A DNA stretch of 64,000 nt from Trichinella spiralis. Its lineage: Eukaryota; Nematoda; Enoplea; Trichinellida; Trichinellidae. The notes under the pieces are model-generated. The model was not told the DNA's origin and searched no databases. It was given only the letters and a program-made list of their open reading frames with translations. The DNA lies in assembly GCA_000181795.3 (NCBI GenBank), contig CM012953.1, positions 8,564,668-8,628,667 on the forward strand. Direction: 5' to 3'. The translations under genes were made by a program, and so were the position numbers. Below are positions 24,201 through 38,756 of the stretch, piece after piece; position 1 is the stretch's first letter, and the number at the start of each line of letters is the position of its first letter.

Positions 24201-25011
24201 ATTTATACGCATATTATTCTTGTGTTTTTTCACAGATAAATATAAATAAAAAATGTATATATATATATATATCTTTATAGTGTAACATTGTTTGCTTGGA
24301 GTAGGAGTAATGAGAAAAAAATGCTAAAAGAGAGAGAGAGAGAGAAAGAGGAAAATATTGCCGGTCAGAAATGACAATTGAGTCATAAATATGGAGATTG
24401 ATTGGAGGAAGCTTCTTATTGAATAGCTTGAAGATCAAAAGCAGCGGTATGGTGATCGATTGACGGGCCGGGTCGACGGCAATTATATTTTCAGACCGAT
24501 TCTTGGTTGTAGGTTTTTCTTATTGTATAAATGAGACAAATGTGCTTGTAAAAACTGGTTGCACGACTGTAGTATGCTGGTTGGATAGCAAACGCTTGCA
24601 ATAGTTTCAACGGGTCGCAACGACGAAGAACGCCGTCGTGTCATTGTGACAGGGTTGGTTTTTGGTATCTGTCTGTCCGTAAATATTACCGTGGTTCAGT
24701 AATTTTTTCCCCATATTATTTTTTTAAATATTTATTTCACTTTCATCATTTTGCCTTGTCTGTTGTGCTGTTGTTCGTGTTGTTTGGTCTTCTCTGTTCG
24801 ACGAGCTTCAGGCTAACCGCTTGTCGTACCAAGACAAAGAAGCGAATTCGAGAGAGGTCGTCGGCATTTGGATTTTATCCATTTGCTCATCTACTTACAA
24901 CATCCCCTCCCTCCCTCCCTCCCCCCCTCTCTCTCTGTGCATCATTCTTTATTTGTACAAGATTTACCAAAAATCATTTTTTCTCATCTTCTTTTGCCCA
25001 ACAAAACGGTG
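21277..25011. other. Gene-poor 3.7 kb between GRWD1 and the astacin gene
   Basis: Mostly very AT-rich. Simple repeats occur at about 24256-24272 (AT)n, 24329-24350 (GA-rich) and 24903-24938 (a CT/CCCT polypyrimidine tract). The last 600 bases (about 24440-25011) are less AT-rich and should hold the promoter and 5' leader of the astacin gene. No exon, tRNA or mobile element can be supported. Confidence 0.5.
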
Positions 25012-28000
25012 ATGCAAATTTCATCTTTATTATTGTCGTTAATTTGTTTGATTGATATCCACTGCCATGCCGAGAATGCAGATGAACATCATCGACAGCA
25101 ACGATCGACTGAAGTGGTCAAACAAAAACCTGGACGTGATTTGCTCGCCGCTGATGTGGACAATCCGACGTCGGATCTGATCGATTCAGATATAAGGAAA
25201 AAGGCGTTCACTTTTGGTCAGACAAAACAACAACGAGACAGGATCAATTTCATTTTGAAGCAAATGGAACAATTGATGCTCAGCAATGTCAAAATGGAAC
25301 GATTGGCGGTTGCGGATACGAAATCCATGGTCCCGTCGTTGGAGAAGCGAATTTCCAATCAGGTATGTAAATTGAGAAATTTGTTTCCCTCAAACGCCGG
25401 TGAAGGTCACGTTTTTACCGTTAGCTATAGAGTGTAGATTGATTTCTGTATAGCTGTTTCGGCGCTTGTAAAGCCAAGCAGCAGAATGAACTGGGTTACC
25501 AGGTTGCTGGGCGCCTACTTTGCTACTAACCTCAATTCAAAGCATACTTCGCTGTCGGTCACAATCAGCTGCTGCTCAGAATGCAAACGAATTTCTAATC
25601 TCCACCGCTTAAAATCTTTACAACTCTTCTTTCTTCGAATATGCTACGAGGAAATCTTTTCTGTTATATATGTTTTTTTTTCTTTAAATATTTTTAATTT
25701 TCATTTTTTTTTCAAAATCAAATGCAAAACTTTGAAATAATTAATTCTATTACGAATTTATGAGTGAGTAGATTGAGCTTATTTGTGCAAATGAAAATGA
25801 AATTCCTCAATATGTGGTGTTATTTTTCGTCGTTAATGAAAACACGGACAGGCTTGAAAATGCGAACACACCCCAGTCGAATGTCGTGGCACGTTGATTA
25901 TTTAGGCCGACGGTACCGTTTTCAAGGGGGAGGAAAGAAACAAGGTAAACAAGGAAGAGAAGTTGTTCTTCCCCCCTTTTCCCAACATCTTCTATTTTAC
26001 TATCCTTCATCAAGGAGAAGTTCCAATTTTTATTGAAATTTGTATTATTGCTTTTTTTGTTGCTGTAAATTTCCCCCTCCCCCTCTTCATTTCCCCCTTC
26101 TCGCTTCGCATCACATCACCCAATACAGTTGTATGCGCCGCATAAGTTGTTCAATTGTTTTTCAATTTATCCAATTGTGTCAAATTGTAAAATCTGTTCA
26201 ATTCTTCAACTCCATAGCAATGGAATAATAATTTTTACCCGTCACCTTCTACCGATATACTTGACATGATTTTTCCAGTTTTCTTTTACAAAATGAAGTA
26301 TAATTTCAAGCATCCGCTTGTGCAGTTGAAAGTTTTTTCAACAATGTCCAACATCCATGCATCGTTTAATTTTGAAAAGTTAAACTTTTAAATTTGGAAT
26401 ATTCAACTGGACTAATTGTGTAAAAAGTTATTCTCATCCAATTTAGATTTGCAGTTCAAGGTGATTTCGATTTTCAAACCCAATACGAGATAAACGCAAT
26501 TAAATGACATATTATGCCCACAAAATGTGAAAACATTATAAATTAGACATTATATTTCGGTGTTTTCTTCAATTCAACATTACAAACAAAAATGTGACAA
26601 CGAAATGAAGCTTTCAATTGAAAATAATGATTTTTTGATAAAGGTGGTATTTGTAAAAAAAAACAAGAACTAATTTCATACATAGCAATGTTATGTTTTT
26701 TCATTGAAATTATTTTCCAGTTTATTTTTTTTTGCTTTTTGAATATGCAGAGTTTGTCATTGAACAATAAAAATACAACATGATGAAAGCTGCTTGTAAA
26801 CTGAATTAAATTTAATATTAAATATTCATTTTGTATTCGGTTCTGTTGACATGAATGAAAATCATTTTAAAATCAAATAGTGAATTTTGTGCCAATAAAA
26901 GTACTTTTTTGTGCAATGTTATTTTGTTCAAATGTAAAAATGAACAAGTAGCTTTTTTTCAGATAGAAGCAAACCTGTATCAATCGGAGGATAGTTTTCA
27001 TCGAAGATTGCAAGATCAGCGTAAAAATGCTTCGAATTCTTCAATAGATTATTTGAAGCACAAACCGCACAAAGAGCAACCGGGACGATTTATGGACAGC
27101 GATCCGCATGGGAAAAGTCCCGAAGAAAGTGGCAGCCATTACGAAGGTAACAAAAGTGGATAAAGTTGTTTCAAACATTTGTTTCATTATTTTTACTTTT
27201 TGCAGGTGATATTGTGCTGACACCTGAACAAGCTGAAGAGCTTTATTCTTCACTTGTGCATAAAAATGATCGACGTCAAAAGCGCAAATTTATCGCTTTG
27301 AACGCAAGGCATTGGGATTCATCTGTGCCGATTGATTACAGTTTCGACGGATCGCACAGTAATTAAGATGGAAATTAATTATTTAAAAGAAAAACTTAAA
27401 GCATTAATATTTTGTAGCTTCAAAGCAAGAACGACTTATAGAATTGGCGTTGAAGCACTGGGAAAATGTTACTTGCCTGCGTTTCCGAAGACGCTTCGAC
27501 ACGCCGAAGGGAAATCGGATAATTTTCACTGATGTAGATGGATGTGCTTCGAATGTTGGTCGAAATCCAATGAAAGAACCTCAGTATGTTTCTCTGTCGT
27601 TGGATTGTATGAAGGTGAGTTAAGATTGGTTGGTTGGAAAAGGTTTTCATTAAAAAGAACGACATTTCAGTTGGGAGTGATTGCTCATGAAGTGGCGCAT
27701 GCGTTGGGCTTTTGGCATGAACAATCTCGTCCGGACAGAGATCGTTTTGTAAATGTGGTGTGGAGAAATATTGATGAAGGCTCGTTGGCTCAATTTCTTA
27801 AAGAGCAAACCCGAGAAGTGGATTCCAAAGGTATACCGTATGATTATGGTTCCATCATGCACTATAGGAGTAAAGTATACATTGTATGCTCATTTGAATC
27901 TTCATTCAATAGTATCAGTGGTTGTTGTTTTTAGGCTTTTGCCAAAAATGGTGATTTGTACACCCTATTGACAAATGTTCAAAATTATCAAAGGACGATT

Positions 28001-30253
28001 GGTCAACGTGATCATTTATCATTCAATGATATTCGCTTGATGAATCAAATTTACTGTAGTCGTAAGTTCTCGAACAACAACAACAACAACAAATGAAATA
28101 ATTGACATGCGTGTGCAAATGAAATTTTTCAGACGTTTGCACCCCTTTGAATTGTCAACGTGGAGGCTATACAGATCCGAAGAAATGCAGCCGTTGCCGT
28201 TGCCCTGACGGTTTTACAGGCAAACTTTGTGAAATCGTCATGCCTGGTTTTGGTGAGCAATTTTCTCTCGCTCTTTTACAGTAATGATAGTGATTGAGCA
28301 AAAAGCTTTCACAATAAACAGTAAACAATGAAAACCAAAATTTTTACATCACAACCTGTACCTGGTTTTGCGACAAATATTAAACTTGTTTACTGTTTAC
28401 TTGGCTATCTGAGTTGACAGGCCGGAAATGGGAAAATTGTTTGCTAACGTAGAACAGTCGCAAATAACGTTCCATTCTATATTACATTAGCTGAATTTTC
28501 TAGCTATTTTTAAATTTAAATTTTGAATTTTAAAATCCTTTCACTTTGTGAACGAAACATTTGCAACATTTTGCACAATATCCTTTTCCACCAAGCATGC
28601 AAGCAATTTTATTTGTAATTTGAATAAATGAATGTACAATTTTAGATGCAAATTGTGGTGGACTGGTTGCAGTTAAAAGTCGATGGCATTATTTCAGCTC
28701 TCCCAATTATCCAAAGGCGTTCAAAGCTGGACAAGAATGCAGCTGGTTGTTCAGGGTTTGTTTGTTTTTATTTTGAAATTTATTAAAAATAAATAAACAG
28801 ACAACTTTAAGGCTTCGGATGGTCTGCGTGTAGAGTTGGAATTTATAGAACGTTTCGACATTTATTGCAAGGCGGAACATTCTCTTTGCATGGACTACAT
28901 TGAAATTCGAAATTCTAGCGATTTTGCCAACACAGGAATGAGGTAAAAAATTTAATTTTTATTATTCCTTTTTAAATAGTATCATAATTTTAAATTTATT
29001 TAGACTTTGTTGTCACAATATTCCAAAGCAAAGAATTTATTCATCAACGACTGATATGCTGGTTTTATTCCGCTCGTTTTATCGTTCTGGTCTAGGATTT
29101 CGTGCCAGAGTACGAGCAGGTAATTTTTGAAGGAAGAACTTAATTTTCAAAATTCAATTTCTTCTGTCAACAGATTTGCATTTGTTATGATATGGAAATA
29201 TCATAGTTACCGCGCATTATGCAGCTAAATCATATATATATATATATATTAAATATAGTTTTTTTTACAAGAAAAAATTTATAAATTCATAAAATTATAT
29301 TACTGAGATGTAAATTAAGAAAATGACGCATTATAAATGAAGCTTGAAATAATTTTTTAAAAGATAATTTGTAAGAAAATTAATTACATTTACAAATATA
29401 CAGTTATATTTTAGTGGTGAAAGGCGAAAGGCTGCGATCCATTCGTTCAGGTATGCCACACAGCACAGTAGTTTAACCGCTTGAATGTAGCTTCAGATAA
29501 AATTTAGAATGCGCATTAAATATTTAAATTAGAAAAAGAAGCTTAAGTGATCATTTTAAAATCATTTTTCCTGAACTGCGTGCAATGCGTGTGAAATGGT
29601 GGAGCATCTTTTTTATTCATGATCAATTATGGATTTAAAAAAATAATTAATTATTATTTTTTCATTCCGTTTCATTTTACAGTTCCACCTTCTGGCGAAT
29701 GGGAAAAATGGGGAGAATGGAGTCCGTGTAGCGTATCCTGCGGTGGCTGCGGCGTGCAAACACGACAACGGAAATGTCCAAAAGATTCCTTATGCGCGTA
29801 ACAGAATATGGCGAACGAATTGAATATAATCCTGAAAAAGCTCAACAATTTGTTTCTGCTTTTAGCGGTGAATCTACAAGTGTGCAGAGCTGCGGAAATG
29901 TACCTTGTGAAAAATGCAAAGAAGAAAAATTGGTTTCAGTATCCTGCGGATTGTGGGGTCTATTTCGATGTGAAGCGTATGAAGAAACATTACATTTTTT
30001 GCATCTATTTAAAAAGCTCCTCTAGAAAAGTTCATTTTTTTCTAATTATAATTTTAAATTTAGTTCGTACAAATAGTTTTGTAATTTGCAAATTTTTGAC
30101 AATTTTAAAACTAATTTCTTGATTATAGCAATGCTTTTCATTGTATTTGCTAATTTTTTATTTAGAATGCAATCCGTAGAAGTGCCATGCAAAGAAAAAT
30201 GCTGTACCGGCTATACAGTTGTAAATGGTGTATGCGAACCAGTTACATTATAA
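25012..30253 (+). CDS. Secreted astacin metalloprotease with EGF, CUB and TSP1 domains (NAS subgroup V type)
   Basis: Fourteen exons (25012-25362, 26963-27146, 27206-27358, 27418-27614, 27671-27874, 27935-28061, 28133-28252, 28646-28755, 28812-28942, 29004-29119, 29415-29450, 29683-29797, 29866-29976, 30166-30253) join in phase to 680 residues. Order: signal peptide (about 1-20); a long propeptide ending at the furin-like RRQKRK; the astacin domain, with zinc site HEVAHALGFWHEQSRPDRD and Met-turn GSIMHYRSK; an EGF-like module (CRCPDGFTGKLC); a CUB domain starting CGGLVAVKSRWHYFSSPNYP; a TSP1 repeat (WGEWSPCSVSCGGCG); and a short Cys-rich end. This order is that of nematode NAS-33 to NAS-38, including DPY-31/NAS-35 and NAS-36/37, which act in cuticle collagen processing or moulting. 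The role here is inferred from that. The gene has a 1.6 kb first intron and a 36-base microexon between CUB and TSP1. Confidence 0.93.
28073..28092. repeat. (CAA)n microsatellite in an astacin intron
   Basis: A short AAC/CAA run in the intron between exons 6 and 7 of the astacin gene. Confidence 0.8.
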
Positions 30254-31020
30254 ATGAAAAAAAATCGCTGTTATTTATTTTATTTTATTTGCAAGTTGTT
30301 TCGAAGCCAAATATGCTGCTGCCGTTGTTATAAATTGGTTATATCGTGTTAAAAATCATGCTTTCACAATGATGAATGAGCCATTTATTTGTTTGTAAAC
30401 GTCTTGCTTGATATAGATATTACCATCTGCTTTAAGATATCATTGCCTTTTTAGAATATTCAGCAAGTTATAATAAGAATACTTTTATCATTGATAGCAT
30501 ATCTTTACTGTGCCCGTGCTATCTGGAACTGTTTTTGTTTTCAAAAATTAAAAAATGCTATGCACTTTATCTGTTCGATATCATTACATTGATAAAAACA
30601 AAAACCAACGTAATTATAAAAGTTCAATTAATTTATTGTACTACAACAACTTCATTTTAATAGCAAATTTCAAGTTAAAGCTAATTTAAAACTTAAACAA
30701 CGCCTGAAATTGACAGAAATACTCCACCAGAATAACAATGTGAAATATTTACCGTTCATTATTCTGATTCAATTGTTGAATTCAGTTCTGATTTGAACAT
30801 TTTAATAAAAAGCAACCGTCTTGTTCACAACACAAGAAAAAAAATTAAAAATATCAAACTATAGTTATGAATAACTGACCAGCAGCAATCAATCTGGACG
30901 AAAGTATTTAACAAGCAGCACACATTAGACGAATACACAAAACAACATCAAAATGTAAATGCGCCAAATTTACACATTAAACTGCAATATATATGTATAT
31001 ATATATAATTAAATGTAAAG
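30254..31020. other. Convergent intergenic stretch between the astacin and BCL7 genes
   Basis: AT-rich, with an interrupted (AT)n tract at about 30988-31008. It carries the 3' ends of two convergent genes. No gene is seen. Confidence 0.45.
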
Positions 31021-32097
31021 TCAAAGGTTCTTCCTCCGTTTCATTTCAGGCTCTTCTGACAATTTGTCATTTTCTTCTTCCTTGCTATTTAAGGCAGCTT
31101 GTTCATTTTTCACTAAAAAATAAAGCAATTTCATCAAATATATTCATAAATTATTAATTCCAGTTAAAATCAGTAAAGACCATCAACATTTCATTAAAAT
31201 AAACTTACTTAAATCACTGAAATCCGATGCTCCAGTAACTTGATTTGACATTCCATTGTTCATTATAGCCTGATTTGAATCACTATCGAAGCATGGCTCA
31301 GAAAATGCTACAAAATCATAAAACAGTAAAAGTATATGAGTAAAAAAATATTACCATTTGAATCATCATTTGTTTCAGAAAAATTAGAACTCGCCTTCTG
31401 GTCGCTTTCTTGTCCTTCATCTACAATATAAGTGCAATATAAATTAAATTAAATTAAATTAAATGTAACACATAATTTAAAAATGGGCCTACAATCCAAA
31501 ATGTAATCGGTACTATCCTGTGACGATTCAGCATTTTCATTCGTCAATTTTGTTATATTTACCGATGTCGGAGCCTTGCGATTCTATAAAATCATTGCCA
31601 TTAAACAGTAAAATAGATTCCACACGTATTTTAAAAAATAATTTAAAATATTATTTATTTGCAATATATCATAAGAGCACACTTACTGTAACTAAACTTT
31701 CTGATTCAGTCACTTAAAAAGAAGATCAGTCAAATTTAAGTAGTTTAGGTGAAAATTAACACCATATGCAACATACCTGGAATCCATTTTAAAACTCGCA
31801 CAGTTGAATCTCTCAATGTGACCCATCGTTGCTCCCTTTAAAATAGAAAATGTTACTTGTCACAAAAAGAGTAATGAAAAATCAAAAGCAAAAATCAATT
31901 CAATCAAAATCAAACAAACGCAAGCAACTCAAATTCAGACTTATTTAAACAGTTTGATGGTGGGCAGTTTTTTCAAATTTAATTTTAAATTTCATGCCTG
32001 CTTACCATTTTCTAACACGTTCAATCGTATTAATCACACGTTTTACTTCTTCTTTACTCCGATTACGTGTCTCAGCTCGAAGAGAACGTGACAACAT
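31021..32097 (-). CDS. BCL7: BCL7 family subunit of the SWI/SNF (BAF) remodelling complex
   Basis: Seven small exons on the minus strand, starting at 32097 (first exon 32006-32097, second 31777-31835) and ending with TGA at 31021-31023. The N-terminus reads SLRAETRNRSKEEVKRVI, then KWEQRWVTLRDSTVRVLKW and IPVTE. This is the conserved BCL7 N-terminal block (human: SVRAETRSRAKDDIKRVM and KWVTVGDTSLRIYKWVPV). BCL7 proteins are small accessory subunits of BAF chromatin remodellers that contact the nucleosome acidic patch. The remainder is acidic and Ser/Asn-rich with little conservation, as usual for the family, and ends in a basic KRRKNL. The gene is downstream of SLC66A1 on the same strand, 566 bases away. 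Confidence 0.88.
31438..31464. repeat. (AAATT)n short tandem repeat in a BCL7 intron
   Basis: Five tandem AAATT-type pentamers in an intron of the minus-strand BCL7 gene. Confidence 0.8.
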
Positions 32098-32663
32098 AAT
32101 TCAACTAAAACGTAAAAAAATAAAACTAATTTTTAAAAATATTTTTAAAATTACATTAATTTTTTTTTAATTAAAGCAATTTTTCAATATTTATGAAATG
32201 ATAAATTAAAACTAGCTCAAAAATTAAAAAAAAGAGTCAACCGAAATAATACCTAATTTAGAACTACAGTATTTTTAAAAATAAAGTATTATTTCTTATA
32301 ATGCTATATTAAAGCGTTTATTTGAAATTTCCGGCTTTTAAACAAAATATTTGAAACTGATTAAATTAAATGAAATATTGATTAGTGAGAAAGTAAATAA
32401 AATTGTATAACATTGTCGAAATAATTGCAACAAAAGAACAATGTACGCACGTGCTCGTTTTTTGGGAAATATGTACTTGAGCTTTTATTTGCATTGAAAA
32501 TACAACAAAGAGTTGTTGAAAATACTTCACGTAATAATATATATTGCTTTATTCTTTTATTAACAACATACAAACGAAACAATTTCATTTAAATGACTAC
32601 CCGGAAAAAACAGTATAAACATATGACAAAACACTGAAAAAAACAATTTCACACTAAAAAGCA
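32098..32663. other. Intergenic stretch between BCL7 and SLC66A1
   Basis: 566 bases, very AT-rich, lying between two genes of the same strand. It must carry the 3' end of SLC66A1 and the 5' region of BCL7. A 68-codon minus frame inside it looks random. Confidence 0.45.
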
Positions 32664-33503
32664 TTATTGAAAATCTTCTGTAGTTTGTAAAATTGGTGTG
32701 TCTTGAGAATCATTCAAACTAGACCGATACAGAAAGTACTGAGCTATAGTGAAAATGTCAAGAAAACAACAACCTAAACTTCCGAGAAGCCAAGGCATAT
32801 GACGAACAAAATAATCTTCATCAACCCCACCTAAACATACAGATAGACCGTATGTAAAATTTGCTGCAAAAATAAGATAAAACATCCACATGTTGATGCC
32901 TCTGGTTGATTTTCGACGAAAATTTTTATACAGTTGTGGAAAACGACTGGAAATGTAACAAATACACGAAACTATACCCATGGCGTAGCCAAGCTGATCG
33001 ACAGAACCATGGAAAACAGCGCCATCGACTTCATCAACTTCATAGAACTGACTAACTGCTAAAGTTTGAACAGCAGCAGGAATAAGTAAGCATCGAAGCG
33101 AGCCAGAGCCAAGATCGCGTGCAAAGTGATTTCGCCATTCATTCTTCATTTTATAGTAAAAGTATTGTATTAATATTATCAAATCTTGAAACACATAATA
33201 AATGGCAACAAAAATTTGAGTGGGTAGCTGTTTCGTAAGTACAGCTCCGGTAAGATTCAGCGAATCACCCAAAAACCAAAGCAACAAAAAGTAAACAGAC
33301 AAGGCATCATTACAGTGACCTCTTTTATAATTAGTGTAGAGCTGGGGAAAAAGCGGAAAAAACCACATCATCAACGATATTATACCAATCCAAAAGGACG
33401 CCAGTTGCATGTCCGTTTCCACACATTCACCAAAATACTCGTAGATCCAGCCAACCCCATTCGGGCACACCGAATCATTGCTTACTAACAATTTCCAAAA
33501 CAT
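32664..33503 (-). CDS. SLC66A1: PQ-loop lysosomal cationic amino acid transporter (SLC66A1/LAAT-1 type)
   Basis: A single uninterrupted frame of 279 residues, unusual in this intron-rich window. Two PQ-loop motifs are plain: FPLFPQLYTNYKRG near residue 50 and SSRFPQLYKNFRRKSTRG near residue 190. Each sits at the end of a hydrophobic segment, and the whole protein has about seven membrane helices. SLC66A1 (PQLC2; LAAT-1 in C. elegans) exports lysine and arginine from lysosomes. The conserved WFLGDSLNLTGA and MYLIFAANFTYGLSV-like segments after each PQ motif fit this branch rather than cystinosin. The C-terminus ends SQDTPILQTTEDFQ, where an acidic-type lysosomal sorting signal could lie (not tested). 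It is 434 bases downstream of DUS2 on the same strand. Confidence 0.88.
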   Translation of the reverse strand: MFWKLLVSNDSVCPNGVGWIYEYFGECVETDMQLASFWIGIISLMMWFFPLFPQLYTNYKRGHCNDALSVYFLLLWFLGDSLNLTGAVLTKQLPTQIFVAIYYVFQDLIILIQYFYYKMKNEWRNHFARDLGSGSLRCLLIPAAVQTLAVSQFYEVDEVDGAVFHGSVDQLGYAMGIVSCICYISSRFPQLYKNFRRKSTRGINMWMFYLIFAANFTYGLSVCLGGVDEDYFVRHMPWLLGSLGCCFLDIFTIAQYFLYRSSLNDSQDTPILQTTEDFQ

Positions 33504-33937
33504 CGTATTGTTTTAAGTTTGCAAATCAAAAACTACTTCAGTAAGAGCAAAGAAAACACCAATAAATAACTCTAAAATCACAAGCAACTGCACATTTTTT
33601 ATTTCCGTGACCTACTATTACGGTAAATAAAGTTATGTTACTGTAAATCAAGAATTAAATATTTTTATTTTGAATTATTGAATTACACTTCAAAATTGAT
33701 ATTTATTTCAATGTATTATTGGTCCATTGAAGAAAATCAAGTATCAAACAGTAATAGAAAATTAATCTACTTGTGACTTTTGCTGCAATTTTCATGTAAC
33801 TTTACATTCAAGGTATACTGTCCGAAAAGAAACGAGAAAATTATGATGTATTTCTCGCATTTTACATACGTAAATATCGCGCAATTTAAAATAGAACTTT
33901 CATAATTCATATTTTGTGTTTAATATAATTTAAACAC
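33504..33937. other. Intergenic stretch between SLC66A1 and DUS2
   Basis: 434 AT-rich bases between two same-strand genes. Nothing else is visible. Confidence 0.45.
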
Positions 33938-35296
33938 TTACAAAAATGCTGAAATATTATGATCCAAAGACATTTCATTTAAACATTTCTCTGGAAGAAG
34001 TTTCGTCAGTCCTAAATAAATTATGGCGACTAGAGCTGCCGAATGCTCCGAATACCGCTTATTTGAGATCCACAATTCAGATTTGAAATGCTTATTATCT
34101 AAAGTAACATAGCTGTTAAATTTCCGATCACTACTTCTCTGTTCCGTGTGATAGACCGGTTGACGACGATTTGTTTCTCTACACCACTGATGTAAAAGTA
34201 ATTTTGGAGTTTTGAGCTTGAAATGCTTTCTAACGTAATTGACTTTTAATGAAAAAGTTTCACCTTCGAATGTTTTTCTCAGTCTGTTGCATTCCATACT
34301 TTTTTGCAACGATTTGACTCGATCTTCGTATATTTTCTCCATTCCCCACACCTGACAAATTTCATACATTGTAGCAGCTGCTGCAGTTTCTTGAATGATT
34401 TTCACAAAATCATGCCGTTCTCTAGACATCCTTTGAATTGTATATTTTACAAGTTGAACACATTCTTCATACTTTACAGCGTAACTGATGTAACGTGAAA
34501 CTACCGTTTTAAAATCATCAAAACCGTCTGATTGAAAAATTGACGGACTGACAATCGCGGCACGAGCAATCATTGCATGTGTAGCGTGGCATTTCAGACG
34601 AAAATTTTCTATATCCGTATGGTGACGTATTTCAGAAGAGCCGCCATTGCAAATGACAGGAATGCGCACTGCACGAGCAACTTCCGCAATGAAGTCATCC
34701 CTGTTCGGATGTTGAGCTCGTTCTGATGTCGTTCGTCCATGGATAGTAATTGCTTGGACGCCACATTCTTCAATCAGACGACATAAATCAACGGTGTCTT
34801 CGACACTGGGCAAAACGCGTATTTTACAAGAAACTGGCTTGGAAATATTTTCAACTAGCATAGTTAAAATGCTCCTCACTTTTTCACGCTGCTCAAGTAA
34901 AGCTGCGCCCATTCCACCTAGCAGTGAAAAAGGTTTCGGACATCCCATGTTGACATCAATTCCAGCCACATCCTGTTCGACAACTCGAGCTGCAGCCAAA
35001 GCTTTTTCTCCGTCACTGGTTCCTATTTGAAATACCAATTTATTAGTCTCTTTAGAAGAGGTACGAAATCTGGGAAAATTATCTCCCTCTGAACAGAAGT
35101 CGATGGTTCCAAGGTGTTCGTTAATTTTTCTCCTGCAACCAATAATTTTCTGATCGACAATTTCTTCTGTAAATACTAAATCAGCACCATAATCGAGGCA
35201 CATAAGACGAAATGGCAGTGTACTAATTCGAACCATTGGCGCCAATATGCGCTTACCCGCTCCAGACCATAACTGCTTTTTACATACTTCATCCAT
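33938..35296 (-). CDS. DUS2: tRNA-dihydrouridine(20) synthase DUS2
   Basis: One exon, 452 residues from the Met at 35296. The frame stays open to 35401, but the MDEVCKKQLW start is preferred because the family signature begins soon after (KRILAPMVRISTLPFRLMCL). The FMN-binding TIM barrel is clear. VNMGCPKPFSLLGGMGAALL holds the catalytic Cys, followed by CKIRVL, ITIHGRTTSERAQHP, PVICNGGSSEI and MIARAA. The C-terminal part (from LKVNYVRKHFKLKTPK to HSAALVAIIYLGL) is a double-stranded RNA-binding domain, which separates DUS2 from DUS1, DUS3 and DUS4. The enzyme reduces uridine 20 in the tRNA D-loop using NADPH and FMN. It is head-to-head with the ATP synthase beta gene, about 550 bases away. 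Confidence 0.93.
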   Translation of the reverse strand: MDEVCKKQLWSGAGKRILAPMVRISTLPFRLMCLDYGADLVFTEEIVDQKIIGCRRKINEHLGTIDFCSEGDNFPRFRTSSKETNKLVFQIGTSDGEKALAAARVVEQDVAGIDVNMGCPKPFSLLGGMGAALLEQREKVRSILTMLVENISKPVSCKIRVLPSVEDTVDLCRLIEECGVQAITIHGRTTSERAQHPNRDDFIAEVARAVRIPVICNGGSSEIRHHTDIENFRLKCHATHAMIARAAIVSPSIFQSDGFDDFKTVVSRYISYAVKYEECVQLVKYTIQRMSRERHDFVKIIQETAAAATMYEICQVWGMEKIYEDRVKSLQKSMECNRLRKTFEGETFSLKVNYVRKHFKLKTPKLLLHQWCRETNRRQPVYHTEQRSSDRKFNSYVTLDNKHFKSELWISNKRYSEHSAALVAIIYLGLTKLLPEKCLNEMSLDHNISAFL

Positions 35297-35846
35297 TTGC
35301 AAAAATTTCAACCATAACTGTTGATCGAAAAGCAAAATTACAATGACACCTACTTGTGTCATACTGTAAAAATTGAAACTGGCATTTATGCATTTCTTCA
35401 CTTTTTGTTTTTGTTCTTATAAAAACGTCATTTTATTCAAAAAATATATAAATAGTCTCCTTATACATATTTTTATACTTTATTTACTTTTCAAGATTTT
35501 ATAAATTTATTTTAAAATACGTTTGAAATAAATATATTTTAAATTAGAAATATATAAACTCAATGCTTAAATTAATACAAAAATCTCATCTTTTTTCGCA
35601 TAAAATAATCTTATTTAACTTGAAATTTTAGGAGGATTACTGTAATTATTTTTTCACTTTGCAACAAAGTAAAATAAAATATACTTCTATTTTAATTCAA
35701 AAAATAATTAGATTTAAATATATGTTTACTATATTTAAAGTTGAAATTTTAATTTTAATAAAGATACAAATATTTTCACTTGACATTCAATGTCTTAACA
35801 CTGTAATGAGTGCAACGCTGTCGTTTTTGGGGATTGTCTTGGTTAG
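35297..35846. promoter_or_regulatory. Shared 5' region of DUS2 and the ATP synthase beta gene
   Basis: About 550 bases separate the starts of two divergent housekeeping genes, so both promoters must lie here. It is very AT-rich with no recognisable core motif. The upstream continuation of the DUS2 frame (35297-35401) could be leader sequence. Confidence 0.4.

Positions 35847-38756
<2,910 letters not shown>

Noticed and set aside
24756-25055. Alternative upstream starts for the astacin gene
   Set aside because: The frames run through a polypyrimidine tract, and only the Met at 25012 gives a normal signal peptide immediately before the propeptide.
29798-29865. Apparent stop and frame change inside the TSP1 repeat of the astacin
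   Set aside because: A 68-base intron with GTAACA donor and CTTTTAG acceptor explains it; the joined exons continue the TSP1 Cys pattern.
35297-35401. N-terminal extension of DUS2 by 35 residues
   Set aside because: The family signature begins soon after the Met at 35296. The extension is hydrophobic, AT-rich and without similarity, so it is more likely leader sequence.
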